NCBI RefSeq assembly: GCF_001517975.1
Contig: NZ_KQ950181.1
Location: forward strand, 128,052-192,051
Direction of reading: 5' to 3'
Source of the DNA: Thermobifida cellulosilytica TB100
Lineage (GTDB): Bacteria; Actinomycetota; Actinomycetes; Streptosporangiales; Streptosporangiaceae
DNA: 64,000 nt
Position 1 is the stretch's first letter. Each line of letters opens with the position of its first letter. The translations under genes were made by a program, and so were the position numbers. Positions 36,400-46,068 of this stretch are shown here, in pieces. The notes beneath the pieces were generated by a model, which saw nothing but the letters and a program-made list of their open reading frames with translations, made no database searches and was not told where the DNA came from.

Positions 36400-37652
36400 T
36401 GGCTCAGCAGACCACCGGTACGGCCCAGGGGGCGCAGGTCGCGCGGGACCCCCGGCTCATCGTGGACGACGGCACCCCGCGCGGCCTGCTCAGCGGCGCG
36501 CTGCGGCGGCTGCGCAGCGGTGAGCTCGGCTCGGTACCGGTCATCGTCGGGCTCTTCGTCATCGCCCTCGTCTTCTGGACGCTCAACGACAAGTTCCTGT
36601 CCCCGCAGAACCTGTCCAACCTGACCGTGCAGATCGTCGCCGTCGGACTGATGTCCTCCGGGGTGATCATGGTCCTGCTGCTCGGCGAGATCGACCTGTC
36701 GGTCGGCTCGGTCGCGGGCGTGTGCGGCGTGGTCACCACGGTCCTGGCGGTCCAGTACGACTGGAACGAGGTCGCCGCGATGGCGGCGGCCGTCGTGGTC
36801 GCCGCGCTCATCGGCGTCATCCACGGCACGATCTTCGCGAAGGTCGGAGTCCCCGCGTTCGTGGTGACCCTGGCCGGACTCATCGGCTGGCAGGGCGCCC
36901 AGCTCTACCTGCTCGGCGCCGACGGCACCATCAACGTGCCCTACGACGGGCCGATCGGCTACCTCACCCAGACCTACTTCGTTCCCGCGATCGGCTGGAG
37001 CATCGCGGCCGCGGCGGTCGTCCTGTACGCCGGCTTCACCTTCTACGGCGAGTCCCGCCGCGCCGCCGCCGGGCTGCCCGCCAAGTCCCCCACGGAGATC
37101 GTCGCGCGCACCCTGCTGCTGGCGGTCCCGGTGCTCGGCGGGGTGTGGGTGCTCAACTCCTACAAGGGAGTGCCGCTGGCGTTCCTCATCTTCGTCGGGA
37201 TCGTCGTCGTCTTCGACCTGGTGCTGCGCAAGACCCGCTACGGCCGGATGGTCTTCGCGGTCGGCGGCAACGCCGAGGCGGCCCGCCGCGCCGGCATCAA
37301 CGTCGACATGGTCCGGATCTCGGTGTTCGCCCTGGCCTCCACCCTGTCCGGGCTCGGCGGCATCATGTTCGTCTCGCGCAGCTTCGCGGTGAACCAGTCC
37401 ACCGGCGGCGGCGACGCGCTGATGATGGCCATCGCGGCCGCGGTCATCGGCGGCACCAGCCTCTTCGGCGGACGCGGCAGCGCCTACTCGGCCCTGCTGG
37501 GCGGCCTGGTGCTGGGGGCGATCTCCTCGGGCCTGTTCCTGTTGCAGATGGACTCCTCGGTGCGGTTCATGATCACCGCGGTCGTCCTGCTCGTCGCGGT
37601 CATCCTCGACGCCGTCTCCCGACGCAGCCGAAGAGCGCACGCCCGGGGATAA
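36399..37652 (+). CDS. Sugar ABC transporter permease (XylH type)
   Basis: The product is 417 residues with about ten or more hydrophobic segments. Signature stretches are GVIMVLLLGEIDLSVGSVAG, GVPAFVVTLAGLIGWQGAQL, GRMVFAVGGNAEAARRAGI (cytoplasmic coupling loop) and AIAAAVIGGTSLFGGRGSAY, all of the CUT2 permease family; the long central insert fits XylH. The start overlaps the ATPase stop. With its neighbours it imports a pentose or similar sugar. Confidence 0.92.
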   Translation: MAQQTTGTAQGAQVARDPRLIVDDGTPRGLLSGALRRLRSGELGSVPVIVGLFVIALVFWTLNDKFLSPQNLSNLTVQIVAVGLMSSGVIMVLLLGEIDLSVGSVAGVCGVVTTVLAVQYDWNEVAAMAAAVVVAALIGVIHGTIFAKVGVPAFVVTLAGLIGWQGAQLYLLGADGTINVPYDGPIGYLTQTYFVPAIGWSIAAAAVVLYAGFTFYGESRRAAAGLPAKSPTEIVARTLLLAVPVLGGVWVLNSYKGVPLAFLIFVGIVVVFDLVLRKTRYGRMVFAVGGNAEAARRAGINVDMVRISVFALASTLSGLGGIMFVSRSFAVNQSTGGGDALMMAIAAAVIGGTSLFGGRGSAYSALLGGLVLGAISSGLFLLQMDSSVRFMITAVVLLVAVILDAVSRRSRRAHARG

Positions 37653-37761
37653 GTAGGGGGCCGGGCGTGCCGGACCGCGTGCCGCCTCCGCACCCACTCC
37701 TCCCGGCGGCATGCGGTACCCCCGGCGGGGCGCCGGAGCCTCCTCCCCTCCGGGGCCCCGC

Positions 37762-37804
37762 GCCGTCCGCCCGTCCCGATGCCCTCCTGGGACGGGCGGA
37801 CGGC
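37762..37804 (+). terminator. Terminator downstream of sugar ABC operon
   Basis: Perfect 16-bp inverted repeat GCCGTCCGCCCGTCCC (37762-37777) and its complement (37789-37804), 11-base loop. It ends 15 bases before the next start codon. Confidence 0.9.
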
Positions 37805-37818
37805 TAGTCTCGCCTCAC

Positions 37819-38544
37819 GTGACAGAGTCCGATCTGGTGTTTCTGGCCGTGGCCGGGCCTGCCGTGCTGGCGGGAGCCGCGGTGCAGGGCAGCGTGGGCC
37901 TGGGCCTGGCACTGGTGGCCGCGCCGGTCGTCGCGATGCTGGACCCCACCCTGATGCCGGGCACGCTGCTGGTGCTCACCGCGGTGCTGCCGCTGCTCAC
38001 CGTCGGCGCCGAGTGGCGCCACGCCGACCTGCGCGGCGTCTCCTGGGCACTGGCCGGGCGCCTGGTCGGCACGGTGGCCGGGGTGTGGGTGGTGGCGCTG
38101 GCCGCGCCCGAGACACTCGGCCTGGCCGTGGGCGTGGCCGTGCTGCTCGCGGTGGCCGCCAGCCTCAGCCCGCTGCGCATCGGCCCGACCCCGGCCGCCC
38201 TGGGCGTGGCCGGAGTGGTCTCCGGGGTGATGGGTACGGCCACCTCCATCGGCGGTCCGCCCGTCGCGCTGGTCTACCAGCACGAGAGCGGGCCCCGGGT
38301 GCGCGCCACGCTGGGCTGCTACTTCCTGGTCGGTGTGCTGGTCTCGCTGGCCGCGCTGGCCCTGGGCGGCCAACTGCGGCTCCGCGAGGTCGCGGCGGGC
38401 TGCGCCCTGCTGCCGTTCATGGTGGCGGGGTTCCTGCTCTCCGGCCCGCTGCGGCGCGTGCTGGGCGGGGCGCGCCTGAGAGCGGCCCTGCTGGCGGTGG
38501 TGGCGCTGTCGGGGGCCGCGCTCGTGGTGCGGGCGCTGCTGTGA
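37819..38544 (+). CDS. TauE/SafE-family sulfite or anion exporter
   Basis: The product is 241 residues with seven to eight hydrophobic segments. The two halves each carry a Gly-rich stretch: AGAAVQGSVGLGLALVAAP near the N-terminus and GVVSGVMGTATSIGGPPVAL in the middle, the TauE/SafE hallmark. The transported species is unknown (sulfite, sulfoacetate or other organic acid in studied members). GTG start just after the terminator; the stop overlaps the next gene by GTGA. Confidence 0.87.
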   Translation: MTESDLVFLAVAGPAVLAGAAVQGSVGLGLALVAAPVVAMLDPTLMPGTLLVLTAVLPLLTVGAEWRHADLRGVSWALAGRLVGTVAGVWVVALAAPETLGLAVGVAVLLAVAASLSPLRIGPTPAALGVAGVVSGVMGTATSIGGPPVALVYQHESGPRVRATLGCYFLVGVLVSLAALALGGQLRLREVAAGCALLPFMVAGFLLSGPLRRVLGGARLRAALLAVVALSGAALVVRALL

Positions 38545-39215
38545 CCGGTCACGGACAGGCGAGGAGGAGGCCGAGGGGCGGAACACGGCGCAGGCGGCCC
38601 GACGCCGCCGAGCTGGCCGCGGCACGCGCAAGGACCGTGCCCGACGTGCTCGGCCCCGACCTGGACGTGCTGTTCTGCGGGATCAACCCGGGCCTGTACT
38701 CCGCCTGGAGCGGGCACCACTTCGCCCGCCCCGGCAACCGGTTCTGGCCCGCGCTGCACGCCGCCTCCCTCACCCCGCGCCTGCTGGCCCCGCAGGAGCA
38801 GCACCTGCTTCCCGGCCTGGGCCTGGGCATCACCAACCTGGTGGACCGGGCCACCGCGAGGGCCGACGAGCTCACCCGAGAGGAACTGCGCGCGGGAGGG
38901 CGGGCACTGGCCGCGAAACTGCGGGTCCACCGGCCGCGCGTGCTCGCCGTGCTCGGAGTCACCGCCTACCGGCAGGCGTTCGCGCGCCCGAGGGCCCGGA
39001 TCGGCCCCCAGCCGCCCGAGGACGCCGTCGCCGAGGTCCCGGTGTGGGTGCTGCCCAACCCCAGCGGCCTCAACGCGCACTGGACCACCCGGGGCATCGC
39101 CGCGGAACTGCGCCGCATGTGCGCGGCCCACGGCATCGCCCCCGCCGCCCGCACACGGCAGAGCTTCTCAGAGCAGGGGGCCGCCCCACCCCCGCTCGGC
39201 GGCGAATCGGCATAA
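38541..39215 (+). CDS. mug: G/U mismatch-specific DNA glycosylase (Mug/UDG family 2-like)
   Basis: The product is 224 residues with a basic N-terminal tail (ARRRPRGGTRRRRP). Motif 1 LFCGINPGLYSAWSGHHFARPGNRFW contains the GINPG active-site block, and LPNPSGLNAHW is the second motif. Both agree with the Mug family, which removes uracil or ethenocytosine opposite G. GTG start overlapping the TauE gene stop by 4 bases. An extra Pro/Ser-rich tail follows the domain. Confidence 0.88.
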   Translation: MTGHGQARRRPRGGTRRRRPDAAELAAARARTVPDVLGPDLDVLFCGINPGLYSAWSGHHFARPGNRFWPALHAASLTPRLLAPQEQHLLPGLGLGITNLVDRATARADELTREELRAGGRALAAKLRVHRPRVLAVLGVTAYRQAFARPRARIGPQPPEDAVAEVPVWVLPNPSGLNAHWTTRGIAAELRRMCAAHGIAPAARTRQSFSEQGAAPPPLGGESA

Positions 39216-39389
39216 GCTGTGTGCCTGTGGTGAAGCCGGTTGATCGTGGTTCGTCCGGTTCCCACCACCGAGCCGCCGGAAGCCGGACCCCGTGTCGGCC
39301 GTGTCCACTGCCAGACTCGGTCCGTCCCCGCTCCCCACGGGAGGCGCCCGTGGCCCGGCGGCCGACCCGATGTCCTGCATACGAGGGGA

Positions 39390-41306
39390 ATGACGAGAGT
39401 GACGCTGCTCGACTCGGTGCACAACCCAGACGACCTGAAGAGACTCCCCGAGGCGCAGCTCCCCCAGCTGGCCGCCGAGATCCGGGAGTTCCTCGTCTCC
39501 CAGGTCGCCCGAACCGGTGGTCACCTCGGCCCCAACCTGGGTGTCGTCGAGCTCACCATCGCGCTGCACCGCGTGTTCGACTCCCCGCGCGACCCCATCC
39601 TGTTCGACACCGGCCACCAGGCGTACGTGCACAAGATCCTCACCGGGCGGCAGGACTTCTCCGGTCTGCGCCAGGAGGGCGGCCTGTCCGGGTATCCCTC
39701 GCGCGCCGAGTCCGAGCACGACTTCATCGAGAACTCGCACGCCTCCACCGCGCTGTCCTACGCCGACGGCCTGGCCCGAGCGCACGAACTGCGCGGAATC
39801 ACCGACCGCACGGTGGTCGCCCTGGTCGGCGACGGCGCGCTGACCGGCGGCATGGCCTGGGAGGCGCTCAACAACATCGCCGAGGGCAAGAACCGCCGCG
39901 TGGTGATCGTCGTCAACGACAACGGACGCTCCTACTCGCCCACCATCGGCGGCCTGGCCGAGCACTTCGCCAATCTGCGCATGACCCGCGGCTACGAGCA
40001 GATGCTGGCGACCGCCAAGAACGCGATCAACCGCGCCCCCGTCGTCGGCCCCCCGCTCTACGACGCGCTGCACGCGTTCAAGAAAGGGCTCAAGGACGCC
40101 ATCCAGCCGCAGATCATGTTCGAGGACCTCGGCCTGAAGTACGTCGGCCCCATCGACGGGCACGACGTCGCCGCCGTGGAGCGGGCGCTGCGCCGCGCCC
40201 GCGACTTCGGCGCGCCGGTCATCGTGCACGTGCTCACCCAGAAGGGCAAGGGGTACGCGCCCGCCGAGAACCACGACGAGGACCAGTTCCACGCCCCCGG
40301 AGCCTTCGACGTGGCCACCGGACGCCAGCGGTCCAACCCCGGGCTGAAGTGGACCTCGGTCTTCAGCGACGAGATGGTGCGGATCGGCGCCGAACGCGAG
40401 GACGTCGTCGCCATCACCGCCGCCATGCTCCACCCCACCGGCCTGGCCGCCTTCGCCGAGGCCTACCCCGACCGGGTCTTCGACGTGGGCATCGCCGAGC
40501 AGCACGCCGCCACCTGCGCGGCGGGCCTGGCCATGGGCGGCCTGCACCCGGTCGTGGCGGTCTACGCCACCTTCCTCAACCGCTGCTTCGACCAGGTCCT
40601 CATGGACGTGGCGCTGCACCGCCAGCCCGTCACCTTCGCCCTGGACCGGGCGGGGATCACCGGCGACGACGGCGCCAGCCACAACGGCATGTGGGACCTG
40701 TCCATCCTGCAGGTCGTGCCCAACCTGGCCATCGCGGTGCCGCGCGACGCGGTGCGGCTGCGCGAGCTGCTGCGCGAGGCCGTCGCCGTGGACGACGGCC
40801 CCACCGTGGTGCGCTACCCCAAGGGCGCGGTGCCCCCCGCGATCCCCGCCGTCGGCCGCCTCGGCGGCATGGACGTGCTGCGCCGCCCCGCCACCGACAC
40901 CCCGGACCTGCTGCTGGTCGCGGTGGGACCCATGGCCCAGACCTGCTGCGAGGCCGCCGACCGGCTGGCCGACCAGGGCATCGGCGTCACCGTCGTGGAC
41001 CCGCGCTGGGTCAAGCCGCTCGACCCGGCCCTGGTGGCCGAGGCGGCCCGTCACCGCGTGGTCGCCGTGGTCGAGGACAACGGGCGCGTCGGTGCGGTGG
41101 GCGACGCCGTGGCGCGGACCCTGCGCGACGCCGACCTGGACCTGCCGGTGCGCACCTTCGGGGTCGAGCAGCGCTTCCTGGAGCACGCCAAGCGCGACCG
41201 GATCCTTGCCAAGATGGGCCTGGACGCCCAGGGACTGGCGCGCCAGCTCACCGAGATCGTGGCCAAGCACTCCGAGCTGTCCCTGGAGGACGAACCGGCC
41301 TCCTGA
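39390..41306 (+). CDS. dxs: 1-deoxy-D-xylulose-5-phosphate synthase
   Basis: The product is 638 residues. First enzyme of the MEP isoprenoid pathway, condensing pyruvate and glyceraldehyde 3-phosphate with thiamine diphosphate. Motifs: [55 protein letters not shown] (ThDP/Mg site), [16 protein letters not shown] (catalytic Glu region), [20 protein letters not shown], and C-terminal transketolase-C. The ATG at 39390 is preceded closely by GAGGGG; the GTG 9 bases on (MTRV) is a possible alternative. Confidence 0.95.
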   Translation: MTRVTLLDSVHNPDDLKRLPEAQLPQLAAEIREFLVSQVARTGGHLGPNLGVVELTIALHRVFDSPRDPILFDTGHQAYVHKILTGRQDFSGLRQEGGLSGYPSRAESEHDFIENSHASTALSYADGLARAHELRGITDRTVVALVGDGALTGGMAWEALNNIAEGKNRRVVIVVNDNGRSYSPTIGGLAEHFANLRMTRGYEQMLATAKNAINRAPVVGPPLYDALHAFKKGLKDAIQPQIMFEDLGLKYVGPIDGHDVAAVERALRRARDFGAPVIVHVLTQKGKGYAPAENHDEDQFHAPGAFDVATGRQRSNPGLKWTSVFSDEMVRIGAEREDVVAITAAMLHPTGLAAFAEAYPDRVFDVGIAEQHAATCAAGLAMGGLHPVVAVYATFLNRCFDQVLMDVALHRQPVTFALDRAGITGDDGASHNGMWDLSILQVVPNLAIAVPRDAVRLRELLREAVAVDDGPTVVRYPKGAVPPAIPAVGRLGGMDVLRRPATDTPDLLLVAVGPMAQTCCEAADRLADQGIGVTVVDPRWVKPLDPALVAEAARHRVVAVVEDNGRVGAVGDAVARTLRDADLDLPVRTFGVEQRFLEHAKRDRILAKMGLDAQGLARQLTEIVAKHSELSLEDEPAS

Positions 41307-41596
41307 CGCCGACCGGCGCGCACCACGCGAACCGCCGGGGCGGGCCTGGGACCGCGCCCCGGCGGGTGTCCGGCGCCCGCCGCACCGGACCGCGGGTCCC
41401 GGCCTTCTCGGCCTCCTGACCGGAGGCGGCCCCCGGCCGTCCCGCCGTGGTCGGCGCCGGGGCCGCCCCGGCACTGTTCTCCCGGCCGGGACGGCAGGCG
41501 ATGACCAGCGGGGACTTCTGGGCGAAGCCCCGTGTTCACCGTGCGCTCCGTTGACCGCCCACAGGACACTCCCTGATCTCAGAGGTCGAATGTCGT

Positions 41597-42976
41597 ATGA
41601 GTCACAATGAGCGCATGAGCACTCCCGACCCGTTGCGGGTAGCCGTGATCGGCTCCGGCCCCGCAGGAATCTACACAGCCGAGGCACTGACCCGGCAGTC
41701 CCGTGAGCCGGTGGCCGTGGACGTACTGGACCGCCTTCCCACCCCCTACGGTCTGGTCCGCTACGGCGTGGCACCCGACCACACCTCCATCAAGCGGGTG
41801 GCCCACACCCTGGCCCGCGTCCTCGAACACCCCGACGTCCGCTTCCTGGGCTGCGTGGAGTACGGCACCGACCTCACCCGGGCCGACCTGGCACGCGCCT
41901 ACCACGCGGTGGTCTACGCGACCGGAGCAAGCATGGACCGCCGCATGGGCGTCCCCGGAGAGGACCTGCCCGGCAGCGTCGCGGCCACCGACTTCGTCAA
42001 CTGGTACAGCGGCCACCCCGACCTGGAGGTGTCGCGGTTCGTCCTGGACGCCGAGGAGGTCGCCGTCGTCGGCGCGGGCAACGTCGCCCTCGACGTGGCG
42101 CGCATCCTCGTGCGGAGCGTCGACGAACTGCGCCGCACCGACATCCCCGAACCCGTCCTCCAGGTGCTGGCGGCCAGCAAGGTGCGCCGGGTGCACGTGG
42201 TCGCCCGACGCGGCCCCCTCCAGGCCAAGTTCTCCGCCAACGAACTGCGGGAACTGGGCCAGTTGGACGGCGTGGAGGTGGGGGTGGACCCCGCCGACGT
42301 CGCCATCGACCCCAACAGCGAGGCCATGGTGGGCGCGGCCCGGGCCGCCCGCACCAACCTGCGCACCCTCACCGAATGGGCGCAGCGCTCCGGTGGAGGC
42401 ACGGGCCGCCGGGTCGAGCTGCACTTCTGGCGCAAGCCGACCGCGGTGGTGGGCGCCGAGCACGTCGAGGGCCTGGAGGTGGAGCGCACCGAGCTCGACG
42501 ACGAGGGGCGCCTGGTGGGCACCGGGCAGCGCGAGACCCTGCCGGTGGGCATGGTGGTGCGTTCGGTGGGCTACGCCAGTACCCCCCTGCCCGACCTGCC
42601 CTTCGACGAGTCCACGCGCACCCTGCCGCACGAGGACGGGCGCATCCTCGACGCGGAGGGCAACCCGCTGCCCGGCGAGTACGTGGCGGGCTGGCTCAAG
42701 CGGGGCGCCACCGGCGTGATCGGCACCAACAAGTCCGACGCCGCGGCCACCGTCCGCTCGCTGCTGGACGACGCCCCCGCGCTGCGCTCCTCCCGGGCCC
42801 CGCAGGTCGGCGTCGAGGAGCTGCTGAAGGAGAAGGGCGTGGTGGTCAGCGACTACGCCGACTGGCTGGCCATCGACGCCGCGGAGGCCGCGCTGGGCGC
42901 GGAGCTGTCCCGCGGGGAGCGGGTCAAGCTCAGCGGCTGGTCCGAGCTGCGCCGCGTCCTGGCCGAGCGGAACTGA
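41597..42976 (+). CDS. fprA: Ferredoxin--NADP+ reductase, adrenodoxin reductase type
   Basis: The product is 459 residues. FAD-binding VAVIGSGPAGIYTAEALTR, PYGLVRYGVAPDH, NADP-binding VAVVGAGNVALDVARIL, and the late block GWLKRGATGVIGTNKSDA. It is the FprA class of Actinobacteria, which passes electrons from NADPH to ferredoxin for P450s and other oxidases. Starts at ATG 41597, with a second in-frame ATG 6 codons on (MSTPD) that could be the true start. Confidence 0.92.
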   Translation: MSHNERMSTPDPLRVAVIGSGPAGIYTAEALTRQSREPVAVDVLDRLPTPYGLVRYGVAPDHTSIKRVAHTLARVLEHPDVRFLGCVEYGTDLTRADLARAYHAVVYATGASMDRRMGVPGEDLPGSVAATDFVNWYSGHPDLEVSRFVLDAEEVAVVGAGNVALDVARILVRSVDELRRTDIPEPVLQVLAASKVRRVHVVARRGPLQAKFSANELRELGQLDGVEVGVDPADVAIDPNSEAMVGAARAARTNLRTLTEWAQRSGGGTGRRVELHFWRKPTAVVGAEHVEGLEVERTELDDEGRLVGTGQRETLPVGMVVRSVGYASTPLPDLPFDESTRTLPHEDGRILDAEGNPLPGEYVAGWLKRGATGVIGTNKSDAAATVRSLLDDAPALRSSRAPQVGVEELLKEKGVVVSDYADWLAIDAAEAALGAELSRGERVKLSGWSELRRVLAERN

Positions 42977-42989
42977 CCCCGTCCCACCG

Positions 42990-43020
42990 GCCCCGGCGGT
43001 GCGCCGCGCACCGCCGGGGC
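42990..43020. terminator. Bidirectional terminator between fprA and kptA
   Basis: Perfect 14-bp stem (arms 42990-43003 and 43007-43020) with a 3-base loop. It touches the kptA stop codon, so it serves both convergent genes. Confidence 0.85.
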
Positions 43021-43604
43021 TACCGGGCCGCCCGCCGCTTCGTGGAGCGCTTCGGGATCCACCGCCCGTCCAGGTAGTGCGGCGGCACACCGGCCACCAG
43101 CCACACCCCGTTGCCGCTGATCCGGAACTCGTGGCCGTCGGCGTGCATGCGCGCGGAGTCCACGGTCAGCACGACGGGCCTGCCGTGGCGCGCGCCTACC
43201 CGCCGAGCCGTCTCCTCGTCCGGGGACAGGTGCACGTAGTGCCGCCCCATGGGACGCAGGCCCTCGTTGAGGATGGCGGGCAGGGAGTGCTTCGCGGTGC
43301 CGTGGTAGAGCACCTCCGGGGGCGTGCGCACGGGCAGGTTCAGGTCCACCTCGACGGTGTGCCCCTGCTGGGCGCGGATGCGTCGGCCGTCCTCGCTGAA
43401 CGCGTAGCGCCGCTTGTCGTTGCGGGCGACGATCTCCTCCAGCTCGGCCCGGGTGAGGGGGCGTCCCGCGGCCCGGCAGCCTTTGAGCAGCGCGTCCACC
43501 TCCACCCAGCCCTCGGCGTCCAACGTCACGTTGGCCTCCTCCGGCCGGTGCCGCAGCACCCGGGAGAGGAACTTCGAGGCACGTACCAGTTCTTCAGGGT
43601 TCAT
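43020..43604 (-). CDS. kptA: RNA 2'-phosphotransferase (KptA/Tpt1)
   Basis: The product is 194 residues. SKFLSRVLRHRPE (catalytic Arg-His-Arg), WVEVDALL, NDKRRYAFSEDGRRIRAQQGHT, VLYHGTAKHSLPAILNEGL, and HYVHLSPDEETARRVGARHG are the KptA/Tpt1 blocks. The enzyme uses NAD+ to remove an internal 2'-phosphate from RNA. Bacteria lack the tRNA splicing that makes such ends in yeast, so the natural substrate is open. Start ATG at MNPEEL. Confidence 0.93.
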   Translation of the reverse strand: MNPEELVRASKFLSRVLRHRPEEANVTLDAEGWVEVDALLKGCRAAGRPLTRAELEEIVARNDKRRYAFSEDGRRIRAQQGHTVEVDLNLPVRTPPEVLYHGTAKHSLPAILNEGLRPMGRHYVHLSPDEETARRVGARHGRPVVLTVDSARMHADGHEFRISGNGVWLVAGVPPHYLDGRWIPKRSTKRRAAR

Positions 43605-43684
43605 TCGGCAAGTATGGCCCGGGCCTGCATTCCCGGGCCAGTGGTTTTCCGGCCGCAGGGGCACGGCCGGCCCGGGGCGGCGGG

Positions 43685-45037
43685 TCAGCGGACCTGTTCG
43701 GCCTCCGCGGCGAAGGTGTTGCACGCCTCCATGGTCTCCGCGGTCGCGCCGGCCTCGAACCAGTACACGCGGTTGGCGGCGCTGCCGTGCGTGTCGCTGT
43801 CGCCGGTGTCCTCGTTGAAGTGGCGGTTGACGAAGGCCACGTCCTCGGCGTCGTGCCCGGAGAGCACGGCCACGCCGGTGCCCGCCAGGCATTCGGCCTG
43901 CAGTTCGATCTGCCGCCCCACCTTGAGCTCCTCGGCCTCGGAGCCGGCCTTGCGCTCCAGGGTGCCCGCCGCGTCCAGCAGGCCGGTCTCCCCCTGGACG
44001 TGGTGCCCGTACTCGTGGGCGACCAGCGCGTACCAGATCCGCTCGTCCTCCATGTTCGGGTAGCTCAGCAGCTTCCGCACGTTGGGCACCACGATGGTGA
44101 TGCTCAGCTCGTGCTCCAGGTAGTAGGCGAGGGTGACCCCCTCCTCCTCGGACTCGCCGCGCAGGTCCGCGGGGATCTCGTCCAGGACCACGTAGTGCGG
44201 CTCCTCCGGACGCAGCCCCATCTCCTCCAGCGGGGTCAGCCACATCTCGTTGAGGCACGGGCCGATCGTGTCGGTGAAGGTCTCCCACTCCGCGGCCGAG
44301 GACGGGTCGAAGTCGGGGATCTCGCAGTCGACGGTCTCGGGGAAGGGCAGGTCGTAGAAGGGGTGCGAGGCCACGTCGACCGGGATGCTCTTGGCGGTGT
44401 GGAACCAACTGTCCTCGTAGAGGACGTCCCGGTGCGGTTTGCCGGACGCCTGGGCCGTGTCGCCGGTCAGGGTGGAGACCGTCAGCGCCACGCACAGCAC
44501 CAGGGACACCGCCGCGACGAGCGCCGCTCCGCCCGCGGTCAGCCACAGCCGGGCACCGCCCTGCCGCGGCGCGGGGGGAGGCGGGACGGGCACCGGCGGG
44601 ACGGGCACCGGAGGTGCGGGCCACGCCCCGGTCGCGGTGGGGGAGGGCGCGACGGCCTGGAACTGGGCGGTGAGGTGCGCGGCGGGCAGGGATCCGGTGG
44701 GCGCCTGTAGGTGCTGCGGCGCGGGGGAGGGGACCGGGGCCTGCGGCGGGCGGAGGGAGGGCTGCGCGCCGGAGACGGGGCCGGGGGCCGGGGGCTGGAA
44801 GGGGGGCAGCGGCCCGTGCAGGGTCGGCGGGCCGAATGAGGGCTGCGCGCCGGGCACGGGGCCGGGGCGCGCGGCGGCCTGGGGAGCGGTCGGCCGGGGT
44901 GGGGCGGGCGCCTCCGGTGCGGTCTCGGGCACGGGCGTCTCCTGCGCGGAGGGCAGGGGGCCGCTGCTCTCGGGAGGCGGGTCGGAGGGCCGAGAGGTCG
45001 GAGCCGGGACGGCTTCACCACCGCGAGGCGTGTCCAA
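43685..45037 (-). CDS. Membrane-anchored neutral zinc metallopeptidase (YpfJ-like) with Pro-rich N-terminus
   Basis: The product is about 450 residues. The N-terminal 180 are Pro/Ala/Gln-rich and cytoplasmic by topology. One TM segment follows (WLTAGGAALVAAVSLVLCVALTV), then the extracytoplasmic domain with the zincin motif HEYGHHVQGE (His, His zinc ligands and catalytic Glu) and the later EAEELKVGRQIELQAECLAG with the third ligand region. Four or more Cys may form disulfides. The TTG at 45037 has AAGGA 7 bases upstream; the GTG at 45082 overlaps a TTGACT -35-like element and is less likely. Substrate unknown. Confidence 0.85.
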   Translation of the reverse strand: MDTPRGGEAVPAPTSRPSDPPPESSGPLPSAQETPVPETAPEAPAPPRPTAPQAAARPGPVPGAQPSFGPPTLHGPLPPFQPPAPGPVSGAQPSLRPPQAPVPSPAPQHLQAPTGSLPAAHLTAQFQAVAPSPTATGAWPAPPVPVPPVPVPPPPAPRQGGARLWLTAGGAALVAAVSLVLCVALTVSTLTGDTAQASGKPHRDVLYEDSWFHTAKSIPVDVASHPFYDLPFPETVDCEIPDFDPSSAAEWETFTDTIGPCLNEMWLTPLEEMGLRPEEPHYVVLDEIPADLRGESEEEGVTLAYYLEHELSITIVVPNVRKLLSYPNMEDERIWYALVAHEYGHHVQGETGLLDAAGTLERKAGSEAEELKVGRQIELQAECLAGTGVAVLSGHDAEDVAFVNRHFNEDTGDSDTHGSAANRVYWFEAGATAETMEACNTFAAEAEQVR

Positions 45038-45161
45038 GACAGGGTCCTTCGTGTTCGGGGGGTACTGGGGAGGAGTCAACACTATTGGGGCATCCCGCGG
45101 GGCGCGGGACGGATCAGGTGGACAACCCGGTGAGACGCCTGCCGGGCGCCCCCGGTTCCGC

Positions 45162-45935
45162 TCACCCCTCCGGTGGCCGGTACCGGACACCCACCGACGC
45201 CAGCAGGTCGGCCAGTTCGGCCTCGAACAGCGGCTCCATGTCGTCGGGTCCGAACACCATGTTGTGGAAGACCTCCATGCACACCAGGCCGTACAGCCGC
45301 ACCCAGCAGGCGGTGAGCACGCGCAGCTCCCCCTCGGAGTGCCGGCCTGCGATGCCGGCGCTCCGGGCGAACTGCTCGAGCTGGCGGCACAGCTCGGGCG
45401 TGAAGGAGCCGGAGTCGGGGAGCGGGATCCGGTCCTCCTCCAGCAGTCGGTTGAACAGGGTGAGGAAGGTGGAGGCGAAGCGCTGCCCCTCGCGCAGGGC
45501 GGCCTCCTCGTGGGGTCCGGAGGGCTGGTGGGGCGGGCGGGGGCCGAACAGCAGGGCGAACTCGGCCCGGTTGGCCAGCGCCCAGGAGCGGAAGGCGCGC
45601 AGGGACGCCAGGAGGCGGCCGTCGACGTCCTCCTCGGGCACCCCCGTGTTGGCGTCGGTGATCCAGGCGCTCAGCTCGGCGAAGAAGTCCGCCTGCAAGG
45701 ACAGCAGCAGGTCGTTGAGGCTGGCGAAGTAGCGGTAGAGGGCGGGCGCGGTCATCCCCATCTCGCGGGCGATGGCGCGCAGTGAGACGCCTTCGGCCCC
45801 CTGTTCGACGAGGCGGCGCCGGGCGATCGCCTTGATCTCGGTGAACGCGGCCTCGCGCAGCCGCGCCCGACGCGGTTGCGGGGAGGCGGCGGGCGGGGCG
45901 TTGCCGGTGGGCAGGTCGGTGGTGTCCTTGTGCAT
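45162..45935 (-). CDS. TetR-family transcriptional regulator
   Basis: The product is 257 residues. The HTH is SLRAIAREMGMTAPALYRYFASLNDLL (about residues 50-76). The C-terminal domain is all-helical and larger than average. It is divergent from the MMPL transporter; three 19-bp direct repeats lie between the two starts, so it is the likely local repressor of the exporter and itself. Confidence 0.9.
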   Translation of the reverse strand: MHKDTTDLPTGNAPPAASPQPRRARLREAAFTEIKAIARRRLVEQGAEGVSLRAIAREMGMTAPALYRYFASLNDLLLSLQADFFAELSAWITDANTGVPEEDVDGRLLASLRAFRSWALANRAEFALLFGPRPPHQPSGPHEEAALREGQRFASTFLTLFNRLLEEDRIPLPDSGSFTPELCRQLEQFARSAGIAGRHSEGELRVLTACWVRLYGLVCMEVFHNMVFGPDDMEPLFEAELADLLASVGVRYRPPEG

Positions 45936-45982
45936 GGCCTTCCTTGAGCACAGTTTATGCGGCTGGCGGTGGCTGTTTCGGT

Positions 45983-46039
45983 GGAGTTAGCGCCGTATGC
46001 CGGAGTTAACGGTGTTTGCTAACATTATCGCCGTTTGCT
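45983..46039. promoter_or_regulatory. Three tandem 19-bp repeats, likely TetR operator
   Basis: Units start at 45983, 46002 and 46021, each exactly 19 bases: GGAGTTAGCGCCGTATGCC, GGAGTTAACGGTGTTTGCT, AACATTATCGCCGTTTGCT. The shared core is TTAnCGsyGTwTGC. The array ends 30 bases before the MMPL start. Even spacing under two helical turns suggests cooperative binding along the DNA. Confidence 0.8.
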
Positions 46040-46068
46040 GAAATCCAATGCCCTAGGGAGACGCGTCC

